64,000 bases of DNA from Pictodentalium vernedei (GCA_031216915.1 CM062297.1:361597704-361661703), one strand, 5' to 3'. Shown: positions 45,050-55,646, counted from the first letter of the stretch. Notes: a model not told the origin generated them from the letters alone. A program made the numbers and translations.

Positions 45050-45554
45050 TAAATACATAGAACAACACACGCGTGTGAATAGGTTAATCGATATAGAACG
45101 AGCGATAGCGCGGAAGGATAAAACGAGAGGCCGTAGGCCTCGAGTTTTATCCTTCCGCAATTGCACAAGTGCCATATCGATTAACGCATTCACACGCGTG
45201 TGTCGTTCTGTGTTTATTACACGCCTTCACGTCTATAAAATCAATTATTAGGATACTCAGCAACAACTCGTCCCCTGACTTCCAATGTGTTCTATGTGCC
45301 AGTAGGCACACAGAACACACTGGAACTCAGCGGACGCACTATCAACAAAAAGAACACATTTTATCGTCAACTAAATTTGTGAGGTGAACCTGCTTCACTA
45401 TTTTTAGCCATCGCTAGCGATTCAAATTGTAATTGCGGCGCACGATTTGTAGAAAATTTCAGTGAAACTTCGGTTCCATTTAAAAATAGTCCGTGAATGA
45501 TTTTTCATTTTTCGCATGGTTTAGTGTCGCTGTAGATGAGGATTCCATAGAACA
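45050..45554 (-). mobile_element. Composite two-hairpin element, copy B
   Basis: Hairpin 2 (45055-45215; ACACGCGTGTGAATAGGTTA and mirror; inner GGATAAAACGAGAGGCC palindrome) precedes hairpin 1 (45271-45335; TTCCAATGTGTTCTATGTGC and mirror). Ends in GAACAGGCGTGTAATAAA. The R1 paralog at about 40545 reads straight through. AATAAA beside both edges may be the target duplication. Confidence 0.75.
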
Positions 45555-46039
45555 GGCGTGTAATAAAGCGGAGATTCCTTTTGTTACTTTTGATAACGAA
45601 AACAACAGACTGCACACGGAGCTATCTGTTGTTTTCGTTTATTAAAAGATACAAAAGGAAACTTGACTTATTATGGTAAGCTAATTAGAAGTAACTAAGT
45701 AGCTGTTCTCTTTTTTGGGTGAATAACTTTTACGGTAATTTTTCATTCTTTTCAGAAAAATAATTAGTAAATCTTATTACCAAGATTATTATATTAATGG
45801 AAAAGATAGCGTCTGTATTATATGTCATTATGCACACGCTGTTGTTATAACGAAGAGAAAGAACGCTCTAGAACATGAAACGATGGAGAAAGCGCCGTTT
45901 TCTTATTTTTAAATTGGTTCACATAGAGAATAATAGTCAAACTTTCAAACTGTTGGGGAAAAAATGTGAAAAAGCTAGATCCTGTATTTTTATGTTACTC
46001 CACGGAAAAATGACTGAAGTTTGTTAAATGATACGCACA

Positions 46040-46392
46040 TTTATTATTTATTTATTTATTGGTGTTTAAGGTCACATACTTATGCACAATGGCTAATCGT
46101 GACCGTGACAGTTTTACGGGCGGAGGAAGCCGGAGTACCCGGAGAGAACCACCGAGCATCGATGAGCAACTGTCAGCTCCTCAACATTCTAACTCTGTTC
46201 AAGCTCCGCCCAAGCAGGGTTACAGCGGTTGAAGACATGTGTACCATCGACGTGCAGTACGCCTTAGTACACGGCGTCATCGTGCCCCCAAGTAGGCAAC
46301 CGGGATAAAGAGTGTTTTGCCCAAGGTCACAACGCGGGTAGTCCCAGACGGGGATCGAACTCTGGACCTCTAGCATAGAAGTCCAACAGTTC
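46040..46392 (-). mobile_element. tRNA-derived SINE in R1 copy 5
   Basis: Tail TTATTATTTATTTATTTATT on the plus strand, body GACCGTGACAGTTTTACGGG, antisense B box GGGATCGAACTC. It is inserted between GCACAT and CGATG, which are adjacent in R1 copy 4; TCACAT before CGATGG is the likely target duplication. Confidence 0.85.
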
Positions 46393-46694
46393 ACATCGAT
46401 GGCACAACTTCGCTAACATTTCGAAATTGCAATTTTTATATGAAATTACCATACCCTTATTGTTCAATTTACTATCACCTTCAGAAAAGTAAGGGGGCGA
46501 CCTTTCCTGTAAAACTCCTCCAATGACGAAAATTGTCAGTCATGCATTAAAACATTTTTGGATGGCTCACTTTGAACATTTTGTTCATTTGCAAGATTTG
46601 GCAACCATGTTGTCCCTTGAATTACCGTTGCGCCATCTTCTACCCTAAAATCATTACAGAGAGTGCTTCCGTGCACCTAAGGGACGATATATTG

Positions 46695-46943
46695 TTAACC
46701 CTTTACCCAACGAATCGCCCGCATCCGCCCGCGTAATACGCAAATTCAGCAGTTGAAAAAATATTATTTTTCAAAACATTTCAACAAAACCATATCATGT
46801 TACCCCTCGTTGGAACGAGCTCGTCGAGCTCGTTCCAACGAGGGGTCACATGATATGGTTTTGTTGACATTTTTTGAAAATTTTTAAAAAATGATATTTA
46901 AAATAATAAATTTTGATATCGCTTGCATTGGGTAAAGGATTAA
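46695..46943 (+). mobile_element. piggyBac-like MITE, subfamily A, copy 12
   Basis: TTAA both ends; CCCTTTACCCAACGAATCGC start, GCATTGGGTAAAGGA end. Perfect core with CATATCATGT arms. Confidence 0.92.
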
Positions 46944-47204
46944 TGAGGATGATTATGTTGACTTAGTCGCCAACAAAAATGAAGAGAAGGTTGTATCCCC
47001 TCCTTCCACCTCCTCCCAATCCATCTTCTCTCTACCCATGATCCATATCCTTGAAATAAACAACTATGTATGACTACTATTGTCCTACTGATATTCGCTG
47101 TCTCGTCCCTCACATTCACCTACGCTGCCCTAAACCTTTGAACCTTGGTGGTATATTCCATGTCAGTTCATTGGCAGTAAGTGGACGAGCCCTTATTCGT
47201 TTCT

Positions 47205-47279
47205 TGGGGGTAGGTCAATTAATATTTTCAACATGCAGCCTCTGGAGGTACATTGAAAATATTGATTGGTCTACCCCAC
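47205..47279. repeat. Short foldback, dispersed
   Basis: TGGGGGTAGGTCAATTAATA-TTTTCAACAT is mirrored by ATTGAAAATATTGATTGGTC-TACCCCA. The surrounding 47155-47250 reappears inverted at 62533-62614. The open frame at 47066-47464 runs through it and is not supported as a gene. Confidence 0.7.
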
Positions 47280-47789
47280 ACATTCACTTAGTAGCCATCT
47301 TACTTAATGAAATTAAGACGCTGGACGGAAAAGCAGTCTCTCGGCTTCAATGGGCTAATCATTTTATAACGGACATTAGCAACTGTATCAGTACATCATT
47401 AATTGTATCTGAAATCTGTAATTTCCGCTGTCGGCCGGTGGTTAATATTCTATTATATTTGTAATCCCGGAAACTAAGAATATTTAGTGAAAATTTATGA
47501 GCATCTGCCTTAGAAATTAATTTTGTCTGACAAAGGCAAGCTGCGCAAACAGAAATGATGAACTCTCCGGCCGACTTCTTACCTCAAGTCTGAGAGAATT
47601 TACAGAACCAAGAATGGTATTATCGATCTAAACATCTTGATCTCCATTCACTGGAAGTGTATGCAATAGTAAGAGTCGAGTGCTTTGTCGGCACAATCAA
47701 GGCTTTAATTTGGAAAGAAATAATCACTAACTTCTGCGTGATAAATCGCCTCTTGTATGTTTAACCTTTCACCCACGCAAATTCTATAT

Positions 47790-48870
47790 TGACTGCGTAA
47801 GACATTTTAAAGTTCCTTACTGCTGAAATCGAAATCAAATCCATTCAGTTTGATAAACAACATTTATGGAATGCGTCTCATGACATGTTCACCTCTCATC
47901 AAATCGGCCAAAACGTTAGACTCAAGAATCTCCATTTAGCGGGATCAGTACAGACCATACCTCGCAAAATTCGTATGGCTGGATGCGAAAAGTATGGCAA
48001 CATATTTTGCACAACATGATGGTGAAGGAGCCAGTCACCTTCCCGTTCAGCACAACTATACAATATCATGAGGAAAACCGGCTTCAGAAAAGCATCCACC
48101 TACATTTTCGTTATCCGACTTTCATCACTTAAATCTTCCAATAAAGAGGACAGATCTTCCGGGCATTCAAAGTTGTTTTTCTCGAATAATCTACGGAGAA
48201 GTTCTACCAATAAACGCATACCTCTCTTGTTCATTGGAAATTGTTTTCCAACTAGAAATTTTTCCACCCCTCCAAACACCGATTGCATCACATCATCCAT
48301 ACCTGTTTCAGACAACAGCTTTCTAGCGGCATCGATGAAGCTCATAATCAGATTCATACTTCCTAAACGTGAAATAAAAGTTGGAAAGTCGCCCGGGGAC
48401 GCCCACTATACCTGCAGGGCGATTTTATACAGCTGTTGGTCACCTGTGAACACTGTAAAGCTCTGTCCTGCATTCGACGTCAGTTGGTGGGCCTTTTTCG
48501 TAGCAGTGGCAATAGTTTTGGGATCGGCCGGTGTCATATCGATCAAAGGGAGATGTTCGGTTGTAGTCAGGGAACATTTCAGACCTAAGAGATATACGAG
48601 TGTTAAAAACCCGTTAAATTCTGGACAACTTTCCTTTTGCAGAAGATCACTAAAGAATGCAAAATCCGTCTCCGTGGCCCTTCGAGTCCACTGTTCTGAA
48701 TGACAAGGAATTTGCAGCGACGGGATGATCTTTTTCGTGAGAAATAGGCATATCTGGGCGTTTCGGTTTGTGATAACGATAGTCAATAGTCTCTGACATT
48801 TCAGACTTTTTAAGTCGTGGGAGCCGACTGTGTTGCGACTGGGCCTTAAGGTTCCAATTTGACATTTTCT
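47790..48870 (-). pseudogene. P1: decayed member of a multicopy invertebrate protein family
   Basis: On the minus strand one frame runs from about 48786 through two amber stops: TETDFAFFSDLLQKE, LPLIDMTPADPKTIATATKK, GDQQLYKIALQV-stop-WASPGDF, FISRLGSMNLIMSFID, SVFGGVEKFLVGKQFPMNKR, a second stop at 48100, then REGDWLLHHHVVQNMLPYF. A frameshift leads to NFARYGLY, a few stops, and LADLMRGEHVMRRIP near 47885. This order (D-Q-x-L-Y-K, R-L-G-x-M-x-x-x-M-S-F, GK-x-x-x-x-x-x-R, R-E-G-x-W, M-L-P-x-F, N-x-A-R-Y) matches a family I know from many unannotated invertebrate proteins; P2 may be from its C-terminal part. The 211-residue frame on the plus strand is antisense to it. The 5' end is cut close to a MITE. 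Confidence 0.72.
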
Positions 48871-48885
48871 TGTAAACGCTCTATA

Positions 48886-49125
48886 TTAACCCTTTACACA
48901 ACGCAGACGATATCAAAATTTATTATTTTAAATATCATTTTTTCAAATTTTTCAAAAAATGTCAACAAAACCATATCATGTGACCCCTCGTTGGAACGAG
49001 CTCGTTCCAACGAGGGGTCACATGATATGGTTTTGGTGAAATTTTTTTAAAAATAATATTTTTTCAACTGCTGAATTTGCATATTACGCGGGCGGATGCG
49101 GGCGATTCGTTGGGTAAAGGGTTAA
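48886..49125 (-). mobile_element. piggyBac-like MITE, subfamily A, copy 13 (inverted)
   Basis: TTAA both ends; CCCTTTACACAACGCAGACG start and GCGATTCGTTGGGTAAAGGG end. The core is shorter by one unit: GGAACGAGCTCGTTCC without the central CG-N-CG spacer, still perfectly palindromic. Confidence 0.92.
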
Positions 49126-49404
49126 TTTATAAATGCTGTCCATAAAACGCTTGTTTTCGAAACAAGACAGCATTTCAATCAGGTCAATTGTGTCTATATG
49201 AGTAAAACGTCTAGAGTTTTTCTAGTAAATGCCGATTATATATGAGAATTTAAGCACCTAGGCTACCTGTAATATGAACTGAAATTGGGCACCCCTTTTC
49301 TGCGACGAATATCTCAAATTGCTCGATTCTGACAGACATAGCCGCCATTTAAATGCGAGTAAATCACTAGCTGATGTACAGAATGGCTTGGTCGGTGCAT
49401 TTTT

Positions 49405-49820
49405 GGTCGTGTTAATTAGTTGAGGGCTAGATTATTTTGGTGGTCTGAATTTGGGGTTTAAAATTTATTTTATGACAAATTATAGGGGATTTCCAACAGG
49501 CCCTCACCAGTAATTTGTAATAAAACAAATGTATATAAACAAAATAGTATCTGCATTTGACTGACTATGAAACATAAGCAAGAAAAATGCTGACTTTTGC
49601 TCCGGTACTGTCTTGCTTTTTGTGAAAGCCCTGATAGTGGCTTCTTTTGCACTCAACCAGTTAAATAAGGTCTCCCTCCACATAAAATCAGATAACCAAT
49701 TTACAGCAATCATTTCAGACATCGCTACATGGTCGCAACTCTACATGAAAGAAGGACAGACAGGCTGACATGCAGACAGACGGACGGACGGACGGAGTGC
49801 AATCCATAACTCCCCTATCG
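49405..49820 (+). repeat. Dispersed repeat R2, copy 2, ending in a GACGGACGGAC run
   Basis: TTGAGGGCTAGATTATTTTG, ACAAATTATAGGGGATTTCC, GTAATTTGTAATAAAAC, GTGGCTTCTTTTGCACTCAA match copy 1 inverted. The right end has AGACAGACGGACGGACGGAC and CCCCTATCGGTAACCCGAAG, a terminal style also seen at 59560. No protein is supported. Confidence 0.65.
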
Positions 49821-49916
49821 GTAACCCGAAGGGGACTAAAAACTAAGAAGACTGATCGCGTAACGAGAATACGACTTTCTCCGCGTGACTGTAATTACCT
49901 TACATCAGCTAATGAG

Positions 49917-49985
49917 TTAACCCTTTACCTAACATGAAAAGAAGACGACACTTGCAAATATTTTTTTTTTCATTTTTTCTCTCGG
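49917..49985 (+). mobile_element. piggyBac-like MITE, left end only, copy 14
   Basis: TTAACCCTTTACCTAACATG, then AGAAGACGACACTTGCAAA, and a CATTTTTTCTCTC arm end. The hairpin and right arm are missing; unrelated GGGGCGGTGGCAAC follows. Confidence 0.85.
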
Positions 49986-50112
49986 GGCGGTGGCAACATG
50001 ATCAATTTCGAGGACAGAATACATGTTAATTAAATAAGAAGTTGTATCGCAATAACTACATTCTTTAATCCATAAATTTCCACTTCAGTTTTTAAGTATA
50101 ATTCCGACTGAT

Positions 50113-50640
50113 ATTCTAACTATATTATCAAGGCTTGCCTTCGAAGAAGGCTAGGGCTCTGCGAATATGCGGTATTCGAAATAATATTCGATTCGACGGC
50201 AGTATCCAATTCGGTTTCGATTCGGCAATCGATGCCGATTATCTGTCGAATATATTCGATTATCCTTGCAATCTTTCTCTCTGTCGAAATGCACCTGATA
50301 TCGGCGGGAGGAAAGAGTGTTTTAAAAATAGGCACACATCAGCTTAAAACGGATTCCATCTCACACAACTCCACATTCAGCACCGGAGACAGATTCATCC
50401 GTCGCTCGTACTTCCTATTTTATGTGCCGGCGGCGGGTATATCCGTCGCCGGCACATGGAATAGAGAGTAAGGGCCTACATGGCTATGTTCCGGACTACA
50501 ACATGATGTTTTTTCCCGGTAGAGCTATCGATAACCATTCTAATAAATTCGATTCCGAATGGCAAGCAGTATTCGACTCGATCACATTCGAATATTCGCA
50601 GCGCTATAAAGAAGGCATGCCTTGATGATGTGGTTGGTAT
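50113..50640. repeat. Hairpin H2 split by an insertion
   Basis: Left arm ATTCTAACTATATTATCAAG and right arm CTTGATGATGTGGTTGGTAT, joined in the uninterrupted copy at 13452-13497. The hAT-like element lies between them. Confidence 0.8.
50152..50608. mobile_element. hAT-like element with perfect 8-bp target duplication
   Basis: AAGAAGGC at 50144-50151 and 50609-50616. Ends TAGGGCTCTGCGAATAT and ATATTCGCAGCGCTATA, imperfect inverted repeats of the YARNG type. Internal ATTCGATTCGAC/ATTCGATTCC subterminal repeats and a GTGCCGGCGGCGG...CCGTCGCCGGCAC palindrome. No transposase. Confidence 0.9.
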
Positions 50641-51565
50641 ATTTTAACAGTCGGGGTTTGAGTCATCGCAGTCTGGACAAATCAGGTTTACTCTCCAGCC
50701 CCAATCATTCATTTTCGCAAAGCCCGAGCTTTAGAACATGGAATTTATGTCGGCGGAGAAATATTAGTAATCAAACGTCAACAAAACTAGCCAATAAATC
50801 ACCTAACTACAATTGCGCACAGTATGTTTATGTTTGTTTTGTGTCTGGAACTCTCACAGTGTTTCGTATAAATTTGCTGAAAACTGTAAGAGACGTTATT
50901 GGGTGGAAAACACATTGAGACACAAAATTAATAAATATCCAAAACCGTGGAACAATCACTGAACCATAAATGTCCAATAAAAAATCGATGCACACATCAC
51001 ATTATTAATTCTGACCATGGTTAGTGTAAATCCATCGCATCTTTCAAAAGTTATGGAGATTTGAAATTTGTCTACAGACGGGAGATCTTGGTGACGAAAA
51101 ATCAATAAGAAAACATCACTCTGACCAGACAAATCACTGATTGGTGTAAAACCATGAAGTTACGTTCCATACTATTAACTCTCACTGAGTTTCAGAACGT
51201 TGGGAAATATCAGACACGTTAGTTCGCAAATTTCTTAGACAGTGAAACAAAAGAAATAACGACCACAAAGTCTCCATACAGAATAGTTTCGCCAATTCTG
51301 ACAATACTTCTTCTTTCATACAAATGCACCTCGCTTTGAAAACGTCATGGTGATTGCTAACATCTGTTTACGAATAGATGGACGGATGAATCGAACGACG
51401 TACGGCACGATGGACAGAAAGACAAATGGTAGTCCAATTCATCACTATACACTATATCTCCCGAACTGTTCAGTCGGTATGGTATAAAAAAATGAAATCA
51501 GAAAGGTTCCCCGTGAAAGGGGAAAGTACGCAGGTGGGCTTTTTGCATCATAGCATTATTGCACT
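50641..51565. other. No gene seen
   Basis: AT-rich. Weakly repeated AAACCATGAAGTTACGTTC-type segments, as in invertebrate tandem-degenerate repeats; no domains. Confidence 0.4.
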
Positions 51566-51632
51566 GCATTCAGATACCGTAGATATCTGCGCAGGTTCAT
51601 AACCCGCGCAGATGTCTACGATATTCGAATGC
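51566..51632. repeat. Foldback
   Basis: GCATTCAGATACCGTAGATA-TCTGCGC is mirrored by GCGCAGATGTCTACGATATT-CGAATGC. Confidence 0.8.
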
Positions 51633-51799
51633 AATGAGCAAACAGGAGGGTTGTTTGGGTTTTCTCTTGGGGACTGGGCTCTCCTCCAAGAAACAAAATT
51701 TTAATTGTGCCTTCAAACGAAGCATTCTGTCGTCTTTTGGGGTAAATCTCCACTTTGTTTTTGACGTTGAAAATGCAGAAGCTCGAGTACGTTAAACTT

Positions 51800-52071
51800 T
51801 CACATGGAGATCTGTCTGAGGGTATGCAGCTCAGCGGAGATCCAAAGTGGCTCAATGGGCTTGGGGAGATTCCCGTACAACAATAGACATTCGTTCTCAA
51901 TTTGTAAATCTATAGCATTGTATTCTGGATAAATGGTTGAGGCTTCGGTTATTTCACCAAGTGTAAAGTTTTCCTCTAGCATATGACATGGCGACCAATT
52001 GGTAGGAATGACGGATCCCCTACCAATGGATGCTATGGTCGCGATGCTGTGTATGCAGTATAAACCACCCA
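51800..52071 (-). CDS. Possible terminal exon, unknown protein (weak)
   Basis: On the minus strand, after a possible acceptor ending TTAATCCAG, a frame of about 90 residues runs to a TGA: GGLYCIHSIATIASIGRG, PTNWSPCHMLEENFTLGEI, YPEYNAIDLQIENECLLLYG, LPKPIEPLWISAELHTLRQ. The composition is protein-like (balanced residues, few rare codons) compared with the surrounding noise. It is preceded on that strand by a long CA run. I recognise no family and see no partner exon, so it could be a chance frame or a fragment of a mobile gene. Confidence 0.22.
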
Positions 52072-52100
52072 CTGGATTAAAGTTTGTTACGATAATGAGA

Positions 52101-52106
<6 letters not shown>

Positions 52107-52163
<57 letters not shown>
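52107..52163. repeat. (GT)n microsatellite
   Basis: About 28 uninterrupted GT units. Open frames running through it encode Thr-His or Val-Cys runs and are artefacts. Confidence 0.97.
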
Positions 52164-52164
<1 letters not shown>

Positions 52165-52634
52165 TAGTGGATGGAAAATAGGGCGGGGTCAAAATCTATG
52201 TTTGGGGAAGTGTCCCCATCCCTCCGCCCCGCCGCGCCGCCACAGTCTGCATAGTAACGAAGGGTTAAAAGGTTTGTACTGTATTGTAATCACATAAGCG
52301 GTAGTTTTGTAGATCAGATCGTGGTCGTTTTGAGACCAATGGGTACATAATGGTATATTCACCTCATATGCCATTATATGAGTTGAGTTTTAAAGTTCCA
52401 TTTGCGTTGTGCGAATGATATTTCAGGTATACGACTGAGACTATGGCGTAGTTCTGTGACAGCATTTACGTCTGATGGAGAGATTTGAGTGGTACAGGGT
52501 AGAGATCGTACAGGGTCGGTGGTTGTCAGTAGAAGACGAAATAAGATAAGTAATGGGTTGAGAATAACATATACAGGTTCTGGAATAGAGAGAATATGAT
52601 CTTTCCTGGCAGTAAAATATTAGTGGTAGCTGGA

Positions 52635-53470
52635 AACATGGCTGACTTGATTTTCGTCATTGGAAGAGATTTACAGAAACGGTAGCTCCCCTTAATTTCT
52701 TAATTTTTAAAGCTGTCAGCAAATTTAGCGCCAACGGTATGGAAATTTCATATAAGATTGACATTTCGAAATGTTAGCGAATTTGTACCATCCATTTGCG
52801 CATCATGTCACAAACTTCAGCATTTTCCTGCAGAGTAGTATAAAAATACAAAAATTGGCTTCTTTACATTTTTTTCCCTATCAGTTAGAATGTTTGACTA
52901 TTTCTTTCCGCTAAAATCCTTTTTAAAAATAAGAGGACGACGTTTTCACCATCTTTTGATGTTCTGTAACTGTTTTTTTTTGTTCATTGTATCAACGGTG
53001 TCAGCATCTTGGCATGTAATACACACACTGCCCCTTCCATTAATATAAAAGTCTAAGAGGTGACATTTGCCATTTATTTTTCCTGAGAAGAATAAAAAAA
53101 AATCTTGGAACGTACTTTGAAACCAAACTTGCTAAACAAAGAAACAAATACTTGGTGTTGGAAGATGTAGTACCGATAAAGTTTTTTAATGCTGAATTTT
53201 CTGCGCATCTGTAGCTTCTAATTAGCTTACCCTAAATATCCAAATTTCCTTTTGTACCTTTCAATAAACGAAAACAAAAGACAGCTCAGGAAGCTGTCTT
53301 TTGTTTTCGTTTATCAAAAGAAACAAAAGGAAACCTTTCTTTACTTTCTGCTGCTGTTTTATCAACAGTTACTTGCTCTTAATTGGACCTTCCTCGTTCG
53401 TCTATTAATTTAAAGGGTGATAACTTTATCGAAAGTCGATTTTCATGACGATATAAGTGATATAAGGTGA
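52635..53470 (-). repeat. R1 copy 6
   Basis: Collinear with copy 5 inverted: TTCGTCATTGGAAG, ACATTTCGAAATGTTAGCG, GCGCATCATGTCACAAACTT, CATTAATATAAAAGTC, hairpin at about 53250-53335 (CGAAAACAAAAGACAGCT and mirror), ending at TCGATTTTCATGACGATATA. The coding remnant is absent. An AGTGATATAA microrepeat follows. Confidence 0.75.
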
Positions 53471-54288
53471 TGACAAAAGTTGACGATATAAGTGATATAA
53501 CAGATAAGTGATAGATGGATTCAAGGATCTAGGAAAAGTCGGAGCCAAAAAAACAGCTTCCGAGGGACTATTGTTTTAATTATAATCATTGTCGGGTTGC
53601 TTTCTATATGACTTTTAATAAAATTCCTTTTATTACATTCCGAATGAGAAAAACGTAAGTAAAGCAGTTTTTTATTCTTAATAAACTACAAAGAGAAGCA
53701 TTTTACGGATTCAGCGAAATGCTGAAGACCCATTACTAAATTAGCACACCTAGTAATTTCCCTGGTAGACAGTTCACAGCAGTTGATAGTGTGGAGGGAC
53801 AACATGTTTAAAAACTCAGCTAATTAATTTTTTGACACAAGAGATAATTTAATTTTTAAATGTGTCAGTAAAGGCGTCAGCTATCAACATTTCCAATAGG
53901 AGTAAACTGTAAAAGGGGAGCTCAAAATTTAGTACACGATACAAAAAGATAAAAGGTGTGTTTCGTGGAAAGACCTTGTACTATTCATATAGTTATTTTA
54001 GTATTCAGGAATATTAAGAGTTAAAGACCATTTTTTGCCACCCCGCCCACCCATAAAAAATAAACAAAATAAAATAAAAGGAAAGAAGGGGGAAAAATAT
54101 CACTATTTCGGATGGAGAAGCACATAAATTACGTCACATCTTAAAATACCGAGCACGGATACAGACCAGATATTTATAGGTTTTTACTTGGTTAGTTTTA
54201 TATCGGCCGAGATATCAGCCCGAAGACACCTTATATCAGCCTGAAACCAAAAGTTGAAGGCTGGTGTGAAGTTAATGAGGCAGATATA
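53471..54288. other. No gene seen
   Basis: AT-rich, with a few AAATAAAATAAAA runs. No domains. Confidence 0.4.
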
Positions 54289-54463
54289 TCGGTCGATATG
54301 AATTAACCAAGCAATAACCGCTTAATTTATTTAATCCAAACAAATAATTACAAATTGTTCTCAGTTCAGTTATAGTCGGTCGATGCGAATTAACCAAGCA
54401 ATAACCGCGTAATTTATAAAATCCAAACAAATAACTACAAATTGTTCTCAGTTCAGTTATAGT
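54289..54463 (+). repeat. Two-unit tandem duplication, 87 bp
   Basis: TCGGTCGATATGAATTAACC and TCGGTCGATGCGAATTAACC begin the units at 54289 and 54376; both contain ATCCAAACAAATAA and end GTTCTCAGTTCAGTTATAG. High identity suggests a recent event. Confidence 0.9.
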
Positions 54464-54521
54464 TTTCTGAGTGTCATTGTTTCTCATTCTTTTCATAAAG
54501 TCCGAAGATTCCTCTTCTCCT

Positions 54522-54587
54522 AGTTCAGCAATCCGAACGTCTCGGCTTCCCAGAGGGGAAGCCGCGACGTTCGCATAGCTGAACTAT
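54522..54587. repeat. Foldback
   Basis: TAGTTCAGCAATCCGAACGT to GGCTTCCC, mirrored by GGGGAAGCC to ACGTTCGCATAGCTGAACTA. Confidence 0.85.
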
Positions 54588-55496
54588 CTCTGAACGAATC
54601 TCCGCTTGCGACTTTGCATCTTAGTTTGTGTTGAATTTTGTGTATAGTTCTCTTTCTCTTGTTCTTTCTCTTCATTCGCCTAATCCTTACTTTTTGTCCC
54701 CACTAATTCCTCACTATAAAAATACTTCTTCTTGCCTGATAAGGCTAATTTTCATGATTGCATTCGACGAATAATTGTGAAACGATTTCACTATAAACAA
54801 ATTGGTGGCTCCTAGTTACAAGTCGGGGGTGGGAGGACACTAGCTAGGTTCATATCGGCCGAGATTGGCGTTATAACAGCCGAATTCTGCTTGTCGATTG
54901 CATCATAAATGCTTTAACTCGAGACCTTTAGTATTCAGTCAACACGGGAACTCCACATCTTAGTGGAAACTCGCCAACATAGACCCTGTCTTTAAAAAGT
55001 GACAAGTCTATAGCCCCTAACTACCGCTCTTTATCCCATAAATTGCTGTTTATTTGAACAATAAAGGCCTTGGATAAATTTTTGCCTTATTCACCTAGTG
55101 GGGTGTTAAATTTTCCCCGTAGGTTTAACACTGAAAGAATTTATTCCCCTAGTAGCTACGGACGTGTTGACCTCTGGCCTCTACCACATTTGTATATCAT
55201 AATTAATCGTTCGATTTTTAATTGCTTTAAATCTTTTTGAAAGTATTACACAATGCCAGTAGAATACACCACAGTGACACACTGCTCATATAATAAAGTA
55301 TTTTTGCAAGTTTAGCTCAAGTTTGTAGGGGAATTATTTTTAGACAGAAATGTATTACTGCGTCTTATTTATTTTTGCCAATTTTTCTGGTCGATCGAAT
55401 TGCACCAATGTGCTCCTCACTTCTCGCTGTGTTTTGTAGCGAATTATAGCACGATTTTGCCGCGAGTGCCCTGTAGAAGATTTATGGGATAAACAA
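54588..55496. other. No gene seen
   Basis: AT-rich. A short inverted pair TTCACCTAGTGGGGTGTTAA / TTTAACACTGAAAGAATTTA near 55090 is too imperfect to call. Confidence 0.4.
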
Positions 55497-55646
55497 AATA
55501 AACGTATAGTGTTTTCAAGTAAAAAAAATTATTCTATTCGTAGAATTAAGAATAAAACCGACTCGCCAGAGGCTCGTCTGTTTCATTCTTAATCCTACTC
55601 GTAGAATAATTTATTTTTTTTTACTTTAAAACACTATACGTTTATT
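55497..55646. repeat. Foldback
   Basis: AATAAACGTATAGTGTTTTC to CTATTCGTAGAATTAAGAAT, mirrored by ATTCTTAATCCTACTCGTAG to CACTATACGTTTATT. The loop CCGACTCGCCAGAGGCTCG resembles the loop GGGCGAGCCTCTGGCGAG of the foldback at 30902-31041, so the two may be related. Confidence 0.85.

Larger units (their letters stand above)
44925..46560 (+). repeat. R1 copy 5, with two insertions
   Basis: Same start point as copy 4. A two-hairpin element (45050-45554) and a SINE (46040-46392) are inserted. The R1 hairpin (about 45575-45665) and the later AAGATAGCGTCTGTATTATA segment are retained. A single TTAA at 45794-45797 is the empty site of MITE copy 11. Confidence 0.78.

Noticed and set aside
47066-47464. 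132-codon frame (+)
   Set aside because: Crosses a dispersed palindromic repeat also found at 62.5 kb; no domain and no conservation of frame.
48068-48703. The longest open frame (211 codons, +)
   Set aside because: It is antisense to P1, whose minus-strand reading carries the family motifs; the plus-strand translation resembles nothing.
51800-52192. Thr-His and Val-Cys repeat proteins around 52.1 kb
   Set aside because: They are translations of the GT microsatellite.
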